From contig JBBRDQ010000127.1 of assembly GCA_038203695.1 (NCBI GenBank), positions 1 through 14,355 of the forward strand: a DNA stretch of 14,355 bases, in the 5' to 3' direction. A program made the translations under genes and the position numbers. The notes below the pieces were generated by a model. It saw only the letters and a program-made list of their open reading frames with translations, ran no database searches and had not been told where the DNA came from. Source of the stretch: M3007 sp038203695. GTDB taxonomy: Bacteria; Bacteroidota; Bacteroidia; Chitinophagales; Saprospiraceae. Below are positions 1-8,422 of the stretch, one piece after another. The first letter of the stretch is position 1; each line of letters starts with the position of its first letter.

Positions 1-1284
1 GCCTTTTTTGGCAGCACCGGCACTCTTGATTGCATCGGTAATCAGCCCGTCGCGAATATTTCCGGGAGAAGGATTCCTATCAAAACCGGAACCGGCTTCC
101 TGCGCCCGGGCATTGTAATCGTGCATCAGTTGCAGAAAACGTTGCGCCGATGCCTGATCCGTACAGCGATCGCACAGATCCTGCTCTACGCCCAGCAATT
201 CCGGGAATTCCGACAAGATAACCGAACCGCCCAAAGCCGCCACGATATCGGACACGTGGCCGAGTGCGGGATTGGCGCTGATGCCGGAAAAACCATCGGA
301 ACCACCGCATTCCAGTCCGATGCACAATTTACGCAAGGGTGCCGGCGATCTGCGGCAGGTATTGGCCTGCGTTAATCCCGCAAATGTGGCCTTGATGGCT
401 GCCGCCATAAAATCATCGCCCGGACCGAATTGCTGTTGTTCAAAAAAATGGACCGGTTTATCGAAGTTTGGACTGCGCTTTTTTATTTCCCGTTGCAGAA
501 TATCAAACTGCGCGTGCTGGCAGCCCAGACTCAATACCGTAGCGCCCGCTACATTTGGGTGCGTAATATAGCCGGCCAACAGGCCGCACAGCGCGTCGCT
601 ATCCTGGCGACTACAACCGCAACCGCCGTCGTGCGCCAGGAATTTTATGCCATCCACATTGGGAAATAACCGCAATGTAGTAGATTGATTTTCAACAGTA
701 TACGGATCAAGGGTTGCGGTTTGCAATACGTCGGCAGAAGCAGTGCCGCCTAGCCAGTCGCTTTTCAATTGTCGGACCAACTGCGTATACGGTTGCGGGG
801 GCAGATAACCCAGTTCGCCCAGCAGTGCTTCCCGCATCCGCTCCAGGTTGCGATTTTCACAAAAAACCAGCGGCACGACCAGCCAGTAATTGGCGGTACC
901 CACGCTGCCATCCGAACGATGGTAGCCCTGAAAAGTACGACCCGCCCACTTGCGCACATCCGGGGCACTCCATTGCACTTGTTTCCCGGATAAAACCGGC
1001 GCAGTAGTATCGTTGGTCAGATTGCCGGTATTCAACCAGCCGCCTTGCGCAACCGGACTGCTCGTGCGACCGACCAATACGCCATACATGAATACCGGAT
1101 CGCCCGTCTGTAGGTCGCGGAAGGGGAACTTGTGTTTGATGGGCACTGGTCCAGGCAAGGTAAAAGCCTGTCCTTCAAACTGGATGACGCTGCCCTCCGG
1201 CAAATCCGTGAGTGCGACCAGCACATTGTCGGCCGGATGAATGCGGACGTATAAATGGGGTTGAGTGGATGGGTTGCCGGACAT
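1..1284 (-). CDS. uxaA: Altronate dehydratase (UxaA family), 3' end outside window
   Basis: The frame is open from the ATG at 1284 to the window edge: 428 codons, with no stop seen. UxaA removes water from D-altronate to give 2-keto-3-deoxy-D-gluconate in cytoplasmic hexuronate (galacturonate/pectin) breakdown. The N-terminus (about residues 9-85) reads as the SAF domain, including HKFPFRDLQTGDPV and YGVLVGR. The catalytic part follows with GYHRSDGSVGTANYW (from residue 120), HDGGCGC (218-224), HPNVAGATVLSLGC, ECGGSDGFSGISANPALG (from 325) and a late NPSPGN. These correspond to the conserved metal and substrate motifs of E. coli UxaA. E. coli UxaA is about 495 residues, so roughly 70 residues are missing at the left edge. 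SAF and catalytic parts lie in one chain, unlike split dehydratases. The sugar-acid specificity (altronate versus galactarate) is inferred from similarity. No Shine-Dalgarno is visible. Confidence 0.9.
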   Translation of the reverse strand, partial: MSGNPSTQPHLYVRIHPADNVLVALTDLPEGSVIQFEGQAFTLPGPVPIKHKFPFRDLQTGDPVFMYGVLVGRTSSPVAQGGWLNTGNLTNDTTAPVLSGKQVQWSAPDVRKWAGRTFQGYHRSDGSVGTANYWLVVPLVFCENRNLERMREALLGELGYLPPQPYTQLVRQLKSDWLGGTASADVLQTATLDPYTVENQSTTLRLFPNVDGIKFLAHDGGCGCSRQDSDALCGLLAGYITHPNVAGATVLSLGCQHAQFDILQREIKKRSPNFDKPVHFFEQQQFGPGDDFMAAAIKATFAGLTQANTCRRSPAPLRKLCIGLECGGSDGFSGISANPALGHVSDIVAALGGSVILSEFPELLGVEQDLCDRCTDQASAQRFLQLMHDYNARAQEAGSGFDRNPSPGNIRDGLITDAIKSAGAAKKG

Positions 1285-1367
1285 GAAGGAGCGATTTGAG
1301 CGACACAAGAATGGGAGTTACAAGCCTACTATATTGCCTATTGTCAAGTACCTGAATGGGAACTAGA

Positions 1368-1375
1368 CAAATTTA
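1368..1375 (-). promoter_or_regulatory. Possible -7 element (TAAATTTG) for the altronate dehydratase gene
   Basis: On the minus strand this reads TAAATTTG, matching the Bacteroidota -7 consensus TAnnTTTG. It would give a 5' leader of roughly 75 nt before the ATG at 1284. The nearest upstream TTTG is 25 nt away rather than the usual 19-21, so the -33 part is weak. The rest of the 206-bp gap to rlmF (1285-1490) shows no ORF and no convincing terminator. Confidence 0.3.
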
Positions 1376-1490
1376 AAAATGCCAGGCACGCGCACCACCT
1401 CAAAAATCAACAATCATCAATCGGCATTCGTACATCATTTTAAAAGTGTAACGCTACCTGCTATTAAAGTCAGCGCGGTAAATATAGGTC

Positions 1491-2471
1491 TTACTCCGCC
1501 TTTTTCGCGCCCCAACGCGCATTTTTCCACTCTTTCTGTTGTGCCTTGGTCAAAAAACTCCAGGCGACAATACGGCTGGTTTTATTGCCTTGCCCCATCG
1601 GAATGGTCGTTACCTCCGTGGCGGCGGCTTTCTCCAACGCCTCGTAGATACCTTTGAGATTGGACTGTTTGGAAACGAGGGTAGAAAAACAAAAGCAGGA
1701 TGTCGTGAATTGCCGACTTTGCCGGATCATATCGCGCACGAATTGCCCTTCGCCGCCTTCGCACCACAACTCTTCGTTTTGGCCGCCGAAATTGCGGGTC
1801 GGTGTGGTGATTTTTTCCTGGGCCAGATTACTCAGTTTACGCAGCGTACCGGCCTGTGCTTCCGCCAGAGAAGCGTGAAAAGGCGGATTGCAAATAGACA
1901 CGTCGACGTATTCGTCCTTTTTGATAATGCTGTAAAAAATATCCCGTGGGTTCGATTGCAGCCGGCATTGTACCGTTTCCTGCAAAACAGGATTAGCGGC
2001 AATGATCTTATTGGCCGAAGCAATGGCTACCGGATCAATATCGGACCCGATGAACGACCAGCCGTATTCTTTACTGCCGATGATCGGGTACACACAATTG
2101 GCGCCCACCCCGATATCCAGGCAGACGATCTTTTTACCGGTCGGGATTTTGCCATAATTATTGACCCGCAGCAAATCGGCGATATGGTGGATATAGTCGG
2201 CCCGGCCGGGGATCGGCGGGCATAAATAACCGTCGGGAATATCCCAATGGTCGATGCCATAATACTGCTTAAGCAACGCTTTATTCAGCATCTTGACAGC
2301 CAATGGATTGGAAAAATCAATCGACGCGTCGTTGTAGCGGTTCAGTTCTACAAACGGCGCCAGTTCCGGACAAGCCGCTACCAGGATTTTGAAATCATAG
2401 CGTTCGCGGTGCTGGTTGCGCTCATGTAATTTGGTTTTCTCCTGGGGATGCTCTTTTTTTATTTCGGGCAT
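1491..2471 (-). CDS. rlmF: 23S rRNA (adenine(1618)-N(6))-methyltransferase RlmF
   Basis: This 326-residue protein matches RlmF (YbiN), which transfers a methyl group from S-adenosylmethionine to N6 of A1618 in 23S rRNA. The family signature is strong: LHERNQHRERYDF near residues 15-27, then YYGIDHWDIPDGYLCPPIPG with RADYIHH (70-96). The SAM-binding motif I is CLDIGVGANC (117-126). The catalytic adenine-N6 motif is NPPFH (195-199). The length is close to the E. coli protein (308 residues), with a lysine-rich extension at both ends. The ATG at 2471 is the only start that keeps the N-terminal family motif without running into the upstream terminator. It is a stand-alone gene: the efflux operon ends just upstream with an intrinsic terminator, and the altronate dehydratase gene lies 206 bp downstream. 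Confidence 0.95.
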   Translation of the reverse strand: MPEIKKEHPQEKTKLHERNQHRERYDFKILVAACPELAPFVELNRYNDASIDFSNPLAVKMLNKALLKQYYGIDHWDIPDGYLCPPIPGRADYIHHIADLLRVNNYGKIPTGKKIVCLDIGVGANCVYPIIGSKEYGWSFIGSDIDPVAIASANKIIAANPVLQETVQCRLQSNPRDIFYSIIKKDEYVDVSICNPPFHASLAEAQAGTLRKLSNLAQEKITTPTRNFGGQNEELWCEGGEGQFVRDMIRQSRQFTTSCFCFSTLVSKQSNLKGIYEALEKAAATEVTTIPMGQGNKTSRIVAWSFLTKAQQKEWKNARWGAKKAE

Positions 2472-2493
2472 TGCGTTCAGATTAAGAATGGTG

Positions 2494-2500
2494 CAAAGTA
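2494..2500 (-). promoter_or_regulatory. Weak candidate -7 element for rlmF
   Basis: Minus-strand TACTTTG, one base short of TAnnTTTG, lies 23 bp upstream of the rlmF ATG. It directly follows the T-tract of the efflux-operon terminator. If used, the leader is under 20 nt and the -33 region falls inside the terminator hairpin. The match is imperfect and no good -33 TTTG is seen. Confidence 0.25.
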
Positions 2501-2501
2501 C

Positions 2502-2540
2502 AAAAAATGCGCCCTGCGGAGTTAACCACAGGGCGCATTT
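2502..2540 (-). terminator. Intrinsic terminator of the RND efflux operon
   Basis: A perfect 12-bp inverted repeat (2505-2516 with 2529-2540, AAATGCGCCCTG) has a 12-nt loop. On the minus strand the hairpin runs into TTTTTT (2502-2507). It begins 19 nt beyond the pump gene's stop codon, the expected place for a rho-independent terminator. On the plus strand the downstream T-run is poor, so it reads as one-directional. Confidence 0.88.
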
Positions 2541-2559
2541 GTATCATTTCACCAGGTTA

Positions 2560-5500
2560 TTATAGGTTTTTGCTCCACCAGTTTTTCACTTCCCAGCCTT
2601 TCAGGTACATGACCGGCAAGATGATCAGCGTAATAAAAGTGGCAAAACCAAGTCCGTAAATAATCGTCCACGACAGCGGTCCCCAGAATGCCACCGAGTC
2701 GCCACCGAAGAATATTTTCGGATCGCCGTGGGCAAACAGGCTTTCAAAGTCGATGTTAAAACCAACGGCCAAGGGCAACAAACCAAAGATCGTCGCCGTA
2801 GCTGTCAACAATACGGGCGTCATCCGAATCCGGCCAGCCTCGATAATCGCTTTGTGTACTTCCATCCCGCGTTCGCGCAGACTATCGGTAAACTCGACCA
2901 GCAGGATCCCGTTTCGCACCACAATGCCCGCCAACGCAATGACGCCAACCCCCATCATAATTACCGAGAAATCCATGTTGGTAAAATACATCCCCAACAA
3001 TACGCCGATGATGGAAAACACCACTTCGGTCATGATAATCAGCGTTTTACCGAACGAGTTGAACTGCGCTACCAAGATCAGCAGGATCATGCCGATGGAC
3101 AGCAACAAGGAATTGCCCAAAAAGGTAACCGCATCCAAAAATTCTGCGTCTGCACCGGCAAACCCGACTGTTACGCCCTCCTTTTGTGGATAGACATCCA
3201 AAGCAGCCTTGAGTTTGTTGATAATCTCGGTCTGCTTGGGCTGGTATTCCGCCGTGATATTCGATGAAATCGTGACCATGCGCTGCTGGTCTTTCCGGCG
3301 AATACCACCATACGTATTGGTGTATTTCACTTCAGAAAGCGCCGCCATCGGCACTGAACGCAGCACACCGCCCATATTCATATCGCGGAACGTAATGCTC
3401 AGGTTTTCAACGGCATTGATGTTTTCACGCTGCTCCGGTTTAAGGCGGATCTGGATCGGAATTTCATCTTCCCCATCTTTGAACTTGCTGGCTTCTTTAC
3501 CCAGAATAGCGGTGCGGAATTCGGAACCGATCTGAGCGGTCGAGATACCTTCGCGGTTGGCACGGTCGCGGTCGATCTGGATATTGATCTCCGGTTTGGA
3601 CACGATCAAGTCACTGCGCAATTCTTCCACACCCGGTACTGCCAGCGAATCCAGATAGCGTTTGACCGACATGGATACGGTAGTCAATTGGGTGAAATCA
3701 TCGCCGCGAATCTCTACCGAGATCGGCTTTGGCGATGGCGGACCGCCGGTTTCTTGGTCCACGATTATTTCAGCGCCGGCAATCAGCCCTTTGGTGGCCG
3801 TGCGGATTTTGTCCAGGTAGAGTTTGGTATCGACGCCACCCCGTTCACTATACTCCACAAACGCGATTCCTACTTTTGCTTTATGCGAAGTAGACGAACG
3901 GTCGAACTGGTCTTCCGACGCACCCAGGGCAATGTTAGAAATCACCGATTCTACAATCGGATTATCCACACCGACCGTTTCCACTACTTTCTTTTCCAGG
4001 ATACGCGTTAGCGAGTCGGTCGTTCCGATGGCCGTACCGATGGGCATGGTCATGTACACATAGATAAAGTTCGGGTCGGCTTTCGGAAACAACACAATGT
4101 TGGCCTGGCGCGATAAGGTCAGCATGAAAGAGGCGATCAGCAGCACCAGCATCCCGATCAGCATGGCCCATGGGTGTTTCAATACGCGGGTAAGGAAACG
4201 GGCGTATAAATTCTGAAACGCCGGCCAAATCCGGCTTTGGAACGCCTGCACGGCGCGGTCCAGCACAAAGCGGTATAAAACCAGGAACAACGCTACCACC
4301 ACCATAAAATTACCCATACCGTAACTGGCATTGGCGTAGAAGAACAGCGTCGCCAACGCAAACAGGGCATAAGCGCCGATCATGCGATTGCGTTTTTTCT
4401 TCGGATCGGCTACCACGATGTCTTTCCCTTCTTTTTTCATAAACCAGACCGCAAAGACCGGGTTGATGATATACGCCACCAACAGGGATGCCGTCAGGGT
4501 AATGATGATCGTGACCGGCAAAAAGTGCATGAATTTACCAAAAATACCGCCCCAGAACACCAGCGGCACGAAAGGTGCCAGGGTGGTAGCCGTCCCGGAT
4601 AATACCGGCAGAAAGACTTCGCCGGCCGCTTTTTTGGCCGCTTCCGCAATCGGTAAATGTTCGTCGTGGTAAATGCGGTGGGTATTTTCGATGACCACAA
4701 TGGCATCGTCCACCACAATTCCCAGCCCGAGCAGGAAGGCAAAAAGGACGATAAAATTCAGGGTAAAACCGATGGTAGGTAGCAACATAAAGGCGATGCA
4801 CATCGAAAGCGGTACGGCTGCGGCCACGAACAATGCGTTGGTGCCGCCCATAAAGAACATCAGAATAAGCGCTACCAGGATGAAACCGATGATGATCGTA
4901 TTGATCAGATCGTGCAGGGTCACCCGCGTTGCACGGCTCTGGTCGCCGGTAATCACCACATCCAGGTTGGACGGGAAGTCGGTTTTTTTCATTTCCGCCA
5001 CTATTTCCTTAATCTCGTCGGAAGCGCTGATGAGGTTTTCACCGGTCCGTTTGATCACGCTGAGCGCGATGACGTTTTTGCCGTTCAGGCGGCCGAAGCT
5101 CTCCTGCTCTTTGTGGCCCATGCGCACATCGGCCAGGTCTTTCAGGTATAGTTGTGCGCCGGATTGCGAGCTGACCAGAATGTTCTTGATCTGCTCTACA
5201 TCTTTAAAATCGCCGCGAATGGAAACCGAACGCGTCATGCCGCCGATATCCACATTGCCGGCGGAAATGGTCATGTTTTCCGAAGCAATCGCCCCTTCGA
5301 TATCGCGGAACGACAATTGTGCAGCGGCCATTTTATACTTGTCGACATCAATCTGCACCTCTTTTTCCAGGGCACCGACCAGATCCACCCGGGTGATCTG
5401 GCGCATTTCCTCAATGCGGTCTTTCAACTTGTCCGCATAATCTTTCAATTTATCCAGGTCGAAATCGCCGGAAATATTGACGTTCATGATTGGAATTTCC

Positions 5501-5913
5501 GAGATGTCGAACTCCGTGACGGTCGGATCAGCAATCAAATCGCTCGGCAGATCGCGCTGGGCTTTGTCCACCGCGTCTTTTACTTTTTGCTTACAGAGCG
5601 GTACATCGAGGTTCGTATTGAATTCGACGATGACATTGGAAAAGTCCTGGATCGAAGACGAGGTCACTTTTTTCACGCCATTGATCCCCTTCAATTGTTT
5701 TTCGATGGGTTTGGTGACGAGTTGTTCCATATCGGTCGGCGATGCGCCGGGATAGACGGTCGTGACAATAATGGTTGGCACCACAACGTCGGGGAACTGC
5801 TCTTTGGGGAGGGCATTGTAGGACATAATCCCTACGAGCGTAATAATCACCGTAATGATGAAAATCGCCGTGCGGTTATCAATGGCCCAACTGGTGGGTT
5901 TGAATTCTTTCAT
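2560..5913 (-). CDS. Efflux RND transporter permease (HAE1/AcrB-like)
   Basis: This 1117-residue inner-membrane proton-driven pump is the energy-coupled part of a tripartite exporter. The first membrane helix is at about 15-34, followed by PKEQFPDVVVPTIIVTTVYPGAS, a classic RND start. The TM4 proton-relay motif VDDAIVVIEN (from 401) has the paired Asp402-Asp403, matching AcrB D407/D408. In the TM10 segment the position of AcrB K940 is an arginine (VVRNGILLVEF, Arg1000). Between TM6 and TM7 there are two extra hydrophobic stretches (about 511-526 and 533-551) preceded by PKKKRNR, which partly explains why it is longer than AcrB (1049). Two large periplasmic loops are present. It is the last gene of the operon, 26 nt after the adaptor gene and followed by the terminator. 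The substrate cannot be told from sequence; no CusA-type methionine relay was noted, so a drug or small-molecule pump is more likely than a copper/silver pump. Confidence 0.95.
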   Translation of the reverse strand: MKEFKPTSWAIDNRTAIFIITVIITLVGIMSYNALPKEQFPDVVVPTIIVTTVYPGASPTDMEQLVTKPIEKQLKGINGVKKVTSSSIQDFSNVIVEFNTNLDVPLCKQKVKDAVDKAQRDLPSDLIADPTVTEFDISEIPIMNVNISGDFDLDKLKDYADKLKDRIEEMRQITRVDLVGALEKEVQIDVDKYKMAAAQLSFRDIEGAIASENMTISAGNVDIGGMTRSVSIRGDFKDVEQIKNILVSSQSGAQLYLKDLADVRMGHKEQESFGRLNGKNVIALSVIKRTGENLISASDEIKEIVAEMKKTDFPSNLDVVITGDQSRATRVTLHDLINTIIIGFILVALILMFFMGGTNALFVAAAVPLSMCIAFMLLPTIGFTLNFIVLFAFLLGLGIVVDDAIVVIENTHRIYHDEHLPIAEAAKKAAGEVFLPVLSGTATTLAPFVPLVFWGGIFGKFMHFLPVTIIITLTASLLVAYIINPVFAVWFMKKEGKDIVVADPKKKRNRMIGAYALFALATLFFYANASYGMGNFMVVVALFLVLYRFVLDRAVQAFQSRIWPAFQNLYARFLTRVLKHPWAMLIGMLVLLIASFMLTLSRQANIVLFPKADPNFIYVYMTMPIGTAIGTTDSLTRILEKKVVETVGVDNPIVESVISNIALGASEDQFDRSSTSHKAKVGIAFVEYSERGGVDTKLYLDKIRTATKGLIAGAEIIVDQETGGPPSPKPISVEIRGDDFTQLTTVSMSVKRYLDSLAVPGVEELRSDLIVSKPEINIQIDRDRANREGISTAQIGSEFRTAILGKEASKFKDGEDEIPIQIRLKPEQRENINAVENLSITFRDMNMGGVLRSVPMAALSEVKYTNTYGGIRRKDQQRMVTISSNITAEYQPKQTEIINKLKAALDVYPQKEGVTVGFAGADAEFLDAVTFLGNSLLLSIGMILLILVAQFNSFGKTLIIMTEVVFSIIGVLLGMYFTNMDFSVIMMGVGVIALAGIVVRNGILLVEFTDSLRERGMEVHKAIIEAGRIRMTPVLLTATATIFGLLPLAVGFNIDFESLFAHGDPKIFFGGDSVAFWGPLSWTIIYGLGFATFITLIILPVMYLKGWEVKNWWSKNL

Positions 5914-5939
5914 GTTGTAGATTTGATTGGGTGCTGCGC

Positions 5940-7067
5940 TTAAAAGTTAACTACTTCGCCAGTATTCACATCCTGGTAACCGGTGGTGATCAGGAAATCG
6001 CCTTTTTTCAGGCCGTTTTTGATTTCCACCATGCCGTTGTAATTGCTGCCTTGCGCGACAGTTACTTTTTTGGCAGTGGCCTGTTTGTCGCCGCTTTTTT
6101 CCGCTACCAGTACGAAATCTCCGTCTTGAGCGGTCTGAATCAGGTTGACCGGGATCACCATGGCATTGGCATTCTGGTAATCCACGATTTTCATCACGGC
6201 CACCATGTTCGCGCGGTAATCACTTTTTACGGGTAAAGCGCATTCGACGGTAAAAGTGCGATTCGTCGGGTTGATACTTTTGCTGACATACGTCACGCGG
6301 GTCGATATCTCTTTCTGCAAGTCCGGGAAAAACACCTGCACCATATCGCCTTTGGATACTTTGGCCGCGTATGCTTCCGTCACCTCACCTTTGATTTTCA
6401 GATTGGTCAGGTTCAGGATGGTGCACAGCGGAATACCGGGCGAAATAGCCTGTCCTTGTTTCAGCATCACCATATCGGCGACCCCGCTGGTCGGCGCGTA
6501 GATTTTGGCCTGGCCCAGGCTCTCTTTCATGGTCAGGATGCTGCGCTCCAGCCCTTCTTTGCCATTTTTAGCCTGGATGTAGGCTACTTCAGTCCCAATC
6601 TTCTGATCCCACAGACCCTTCTGGCGATTGAAGATATCTTCGGCCAGGCGCAGTTGGCCCTCAATTTCAGCGAGGCTTTTTTGCATCACGTTGTCATCGA
6701 TCTCGGCCAGTAGTTGGCCTTTGCGCACGGAATCGCCATTTTTGACATACACACGGCTCAGCGTGCCCGGCATTCTGGAAGTAGCGGCCACGGTTTCGTC
6801 GGCGTCTACTTTACCTTGCAGGTCGATAAAGTGTTTGAAAACAGTGGGTTTCACTTCCGTAATGGCCACAGTTTTTACTTTTTTTTCCGTACCGGTATTG
6901 GCGTTGCCAACTTGTTTTTCAAGCGTAGCAATCTGCGCTTCGAGTTGGGCTTTCTGGTCTTTCAACGCGGCCAGTTGGGTGGCCGGATCTTTTTGACCGC
7001 CGCCGCAAGCGGACAGCAGCGCTACCACGAGCGTGAGCATTGTCAAGGAAAGGGTGCTATTTTTCAT
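5940..7067 (-). CDS. Efflux RND periplasmic adaptor subunit (membrane fusion lipoprotein)
   Basis: This 375-residue adaptor links the RND pump to the outer-membrane channel. The N-terminus MKNSTLSLTMLTLVVALLSAC is a lipoprotein signal with lipobox LSAC, so Cys21 would be lipidated. A short coiled coil follows (about 27-56, LAALKDQKAQLEAQIATLEK). The biotinyl/lipoyl-like fold shows as VYVKNGDSVRKGQLLAEIDD. An alpha-hairpin follows and returns to the second lipoyl half (IYAPTSGVADMVMLKQGQ). The C-terminal beta-barrel and membrane-proximal domain end with LKKGDFLITTGY. I chose the ATG at 7067 because it puts the signal peptide at the N-terminus; the in-frame ATG at 7130 would add 21 polar residues and lie inside the upstream gene. 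The gaps are 22 nt from the channel gene and 26 nt to the pump gene. Confidence 0.93.
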   Translation of the reverse strand: MKNSTLSLTMLTLVVALLSACGGGQKDPATQLAALKDQKAQLEAQIATLEKQVGNANTGTEKKVKTVAITEVKPTVFKHFIDLQGKVDADETVAATSRMPGTLSRVYVKNGDSVRKGQLLAEIDDNVMQKSLAEIEGQLRLAEDIFNRQKGLWDQKIGTEVAYIQAKNGKEGLERSILTMKESLGQAKIYAPTSGVADMVMLKQGQAISPGIPLCTILNLTNLKIKGEVTEAYAAKVSKGDMVQVFFPDLQKEISTRVTYVSKSINPTNRTFTVECALPVKSDYRANMVAVMKIVDYQNANAMVIPVNLIQTAQDGDFVLVAEKSGDKQATAKKVTVAQGSNYNGMVEIKNGLKKGDFLITTGYQDVNTGEVVNF

Positions 7068-7089
7068 CGTAAATGTTGTGTTGATTCGT

Positions 7090-8421
7090 TTAGTTGGTTC
7101 CAAGGGCTTGTTTGATGGCTGTATTGGCATTCAGCAGGTCGAACTGTGCCTGCATAAGTGATTGTTGCGCCGTGTATAAGGCTGATTCTGCTTGTGTTAC
7201 TTCAAAACTACTGCCTACACCGGCTTTGTATTTGGTCAGGGTAGTATCGTAAATCCGCTGGGCCAGCGCCAGGTTTTGCTGTTGACTTTTCACGCGTTCG
7301 TCGGCATTCAGGTATTGCTTGCGGGCATTTTCGATCTGCAGCAGCAGCGAATTTTCCAGCAGTTGTTTTTGCGCGTCGATGGTCTGCACGCCGATGATCG
7401 CGCGTTCGCGCCGGGCTTTGGCGCCGCCGCCGTCCCACAGGGTAAAGTTGATGGATACGCCGACGACTGCCGACGGAATGAAAAACCATTTGGTATCGTT
7501 GCCAAAACCGCCCTGAAAACCGGGCTGGTATTGCAGGAAACCGGCCAGCGTCGGCAACCAGGTTTTGGTGTTCAGATCCACCTCCACCCCACTGAGTTGG
7601 CGGCCTTTCAGCAATTGCACATATTCCGGGCGATTCATATAATTGAGGTCAGAAGTCAGATCGGCTGTGCCGTACTGCGTCATTAGTTGCTGGGCATTAT
7701 CCGACAGAGTCAGTTCTTGTTTGACCGGCATACCCATGACCGTTTTCAGCGCATTGAGCACGATCTCACGCTGGCGGATCAGGTTGCCGCGTTCAGAACG
7801 CAGCGTAGAAAGCGATAAGTCGAGGCGATCCACGTCGAGTTGCTCCGCAAAACCCGCCTTGTTAATGGCTTTGGTGTCGGAGAACAGTTTTTCCAGGTTG
7901 GTGATATTTTTATCCAGAATGCCCAGGTTGTCTGTAATCAGCAGGGCGGGCAGATACGCATTCGTCACCTGGTCGCGCAGGGTTTGTTTGGCGACGGTCA
8001 ATTGCTGATCCACGAACTGGCGGTAGTACTCCGCCGCTTTCAGGGCCACGCGATAACTGTTGCTGAAAAACAACTGATTTACGGCAATGGTAGGGGTCAG
8101 GCTGTGGTTGGCATTAAAAGCCACTTTTTCATCGCCGGCACCCGGAAAGCCCAGCGCGCTGGCCGGAATACCGGGCCGTTGAATGAAATATTGATACCCG
8201 ATACCGGCTGTCAATTGTGGCAGTGCCGTCGCCTTGCTTTCTTTCACCCGCCAATTGGCTTCCGTGATCTGCAATTGCGCCACTTTGATTTGCGGGTTAT
8301 TATCGAGCGCATATCGAATGCAGTCGTTGAGGCTCATGGCCGTCATTTGGGCCTGTGCCGGGGTTAGTAACAGGCACAGGAGGCCCATTAACACAGGTCT
8401 TAGTAAAAATTGTTGCAACAT
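7090..8421 (-). CDS. TolC-family outer membrane efflux channel
   Basis: This 443-residue outer-membrane factor forms the exit duct of the tripartite pump. A Sec signal peptide is visible (MLQQFLLRPVLMGLLCLLLT, cleavage probably after AQA, residue 24). Next comes MSLNDCIRYALDNNPQIKVAQLQI, typical of TolC repeats. The two halves each carry long amphipathic helices, ending with the typical YDTTLTKYKAGVGSSFEVTQ and ALYTAQQSLMQAQFDLLNA segments. The start at 8421 is set by the signal peptide; the frame stays open further upstream only through tetR. The stop of tetR and this ATG are separated by a single base (TAA-T-ATG), so translational coupling is likely. An 8-bp inverted repeat (8352-8359 with 8373-8380) lies within the signal-peptide codons. 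Confidence 0.93.
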   Translation of the reverse strand: MLQQFLLRPVLMGLLCLLLTPAQAQMTAMSLNDCIRYALDNNPQIKVAQLQITEANWRVKESKATALPQLTAGIGYQYFIQRPGIPASALGFPGAGDEKVAFNANHSLTPTIAVNQLFFSNSYRVALKAAEYYRQFVDQQLTVAKQTLRDQVTNAYLPALLITDNLGILDKNITNLEKLFSDTKAINKAGFAEQLDVDRLDLSLSTLRSERGNLIRQREIVLNALKTVMGMPVKQELTLSDNAQQLMTQYGTADLTSDLNYMNRPEYVQLLKGRQLSGVEVDLNTKTWLPTLAGFLQYQPGFQGGFGNDTKWFFIPSAVVGVSINFTLWDGGGAKARRERAIIGVQTIDAQKQLLENSLLLQIENARKQYLNADERVKSQQQNLALAQRIYDTTLTKYKAGVGSSFEVTQAESALYTAQQSLMQAQFDLLNANTAIKQALGTN

Positions 8422-8422
8422 A

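Noticed and set aside
4673..5943. Long open frames on the plus strand opposite the RND pump and opposite rlmF (1539-2225)
   Set aside because: They are antisense to well-supported genes, have no recognisable domains, and arise from codon bias on the coding strand.
7068..7130. Adaptor start at an ATG at 7130
   Set aside because: It lies within the channel gene and displaces the lipoprotein signal from the N-terminus.
8352..8380. 8-bp inverted repeat (CCTGTGCC/GGCACAGG) in the channel signal-peptide codons
   Set aside because: It has no T-tract or partner site and falls in Leu/Ala-rich codons where chance repeats are easy; could mildly affect translation but unsupported.
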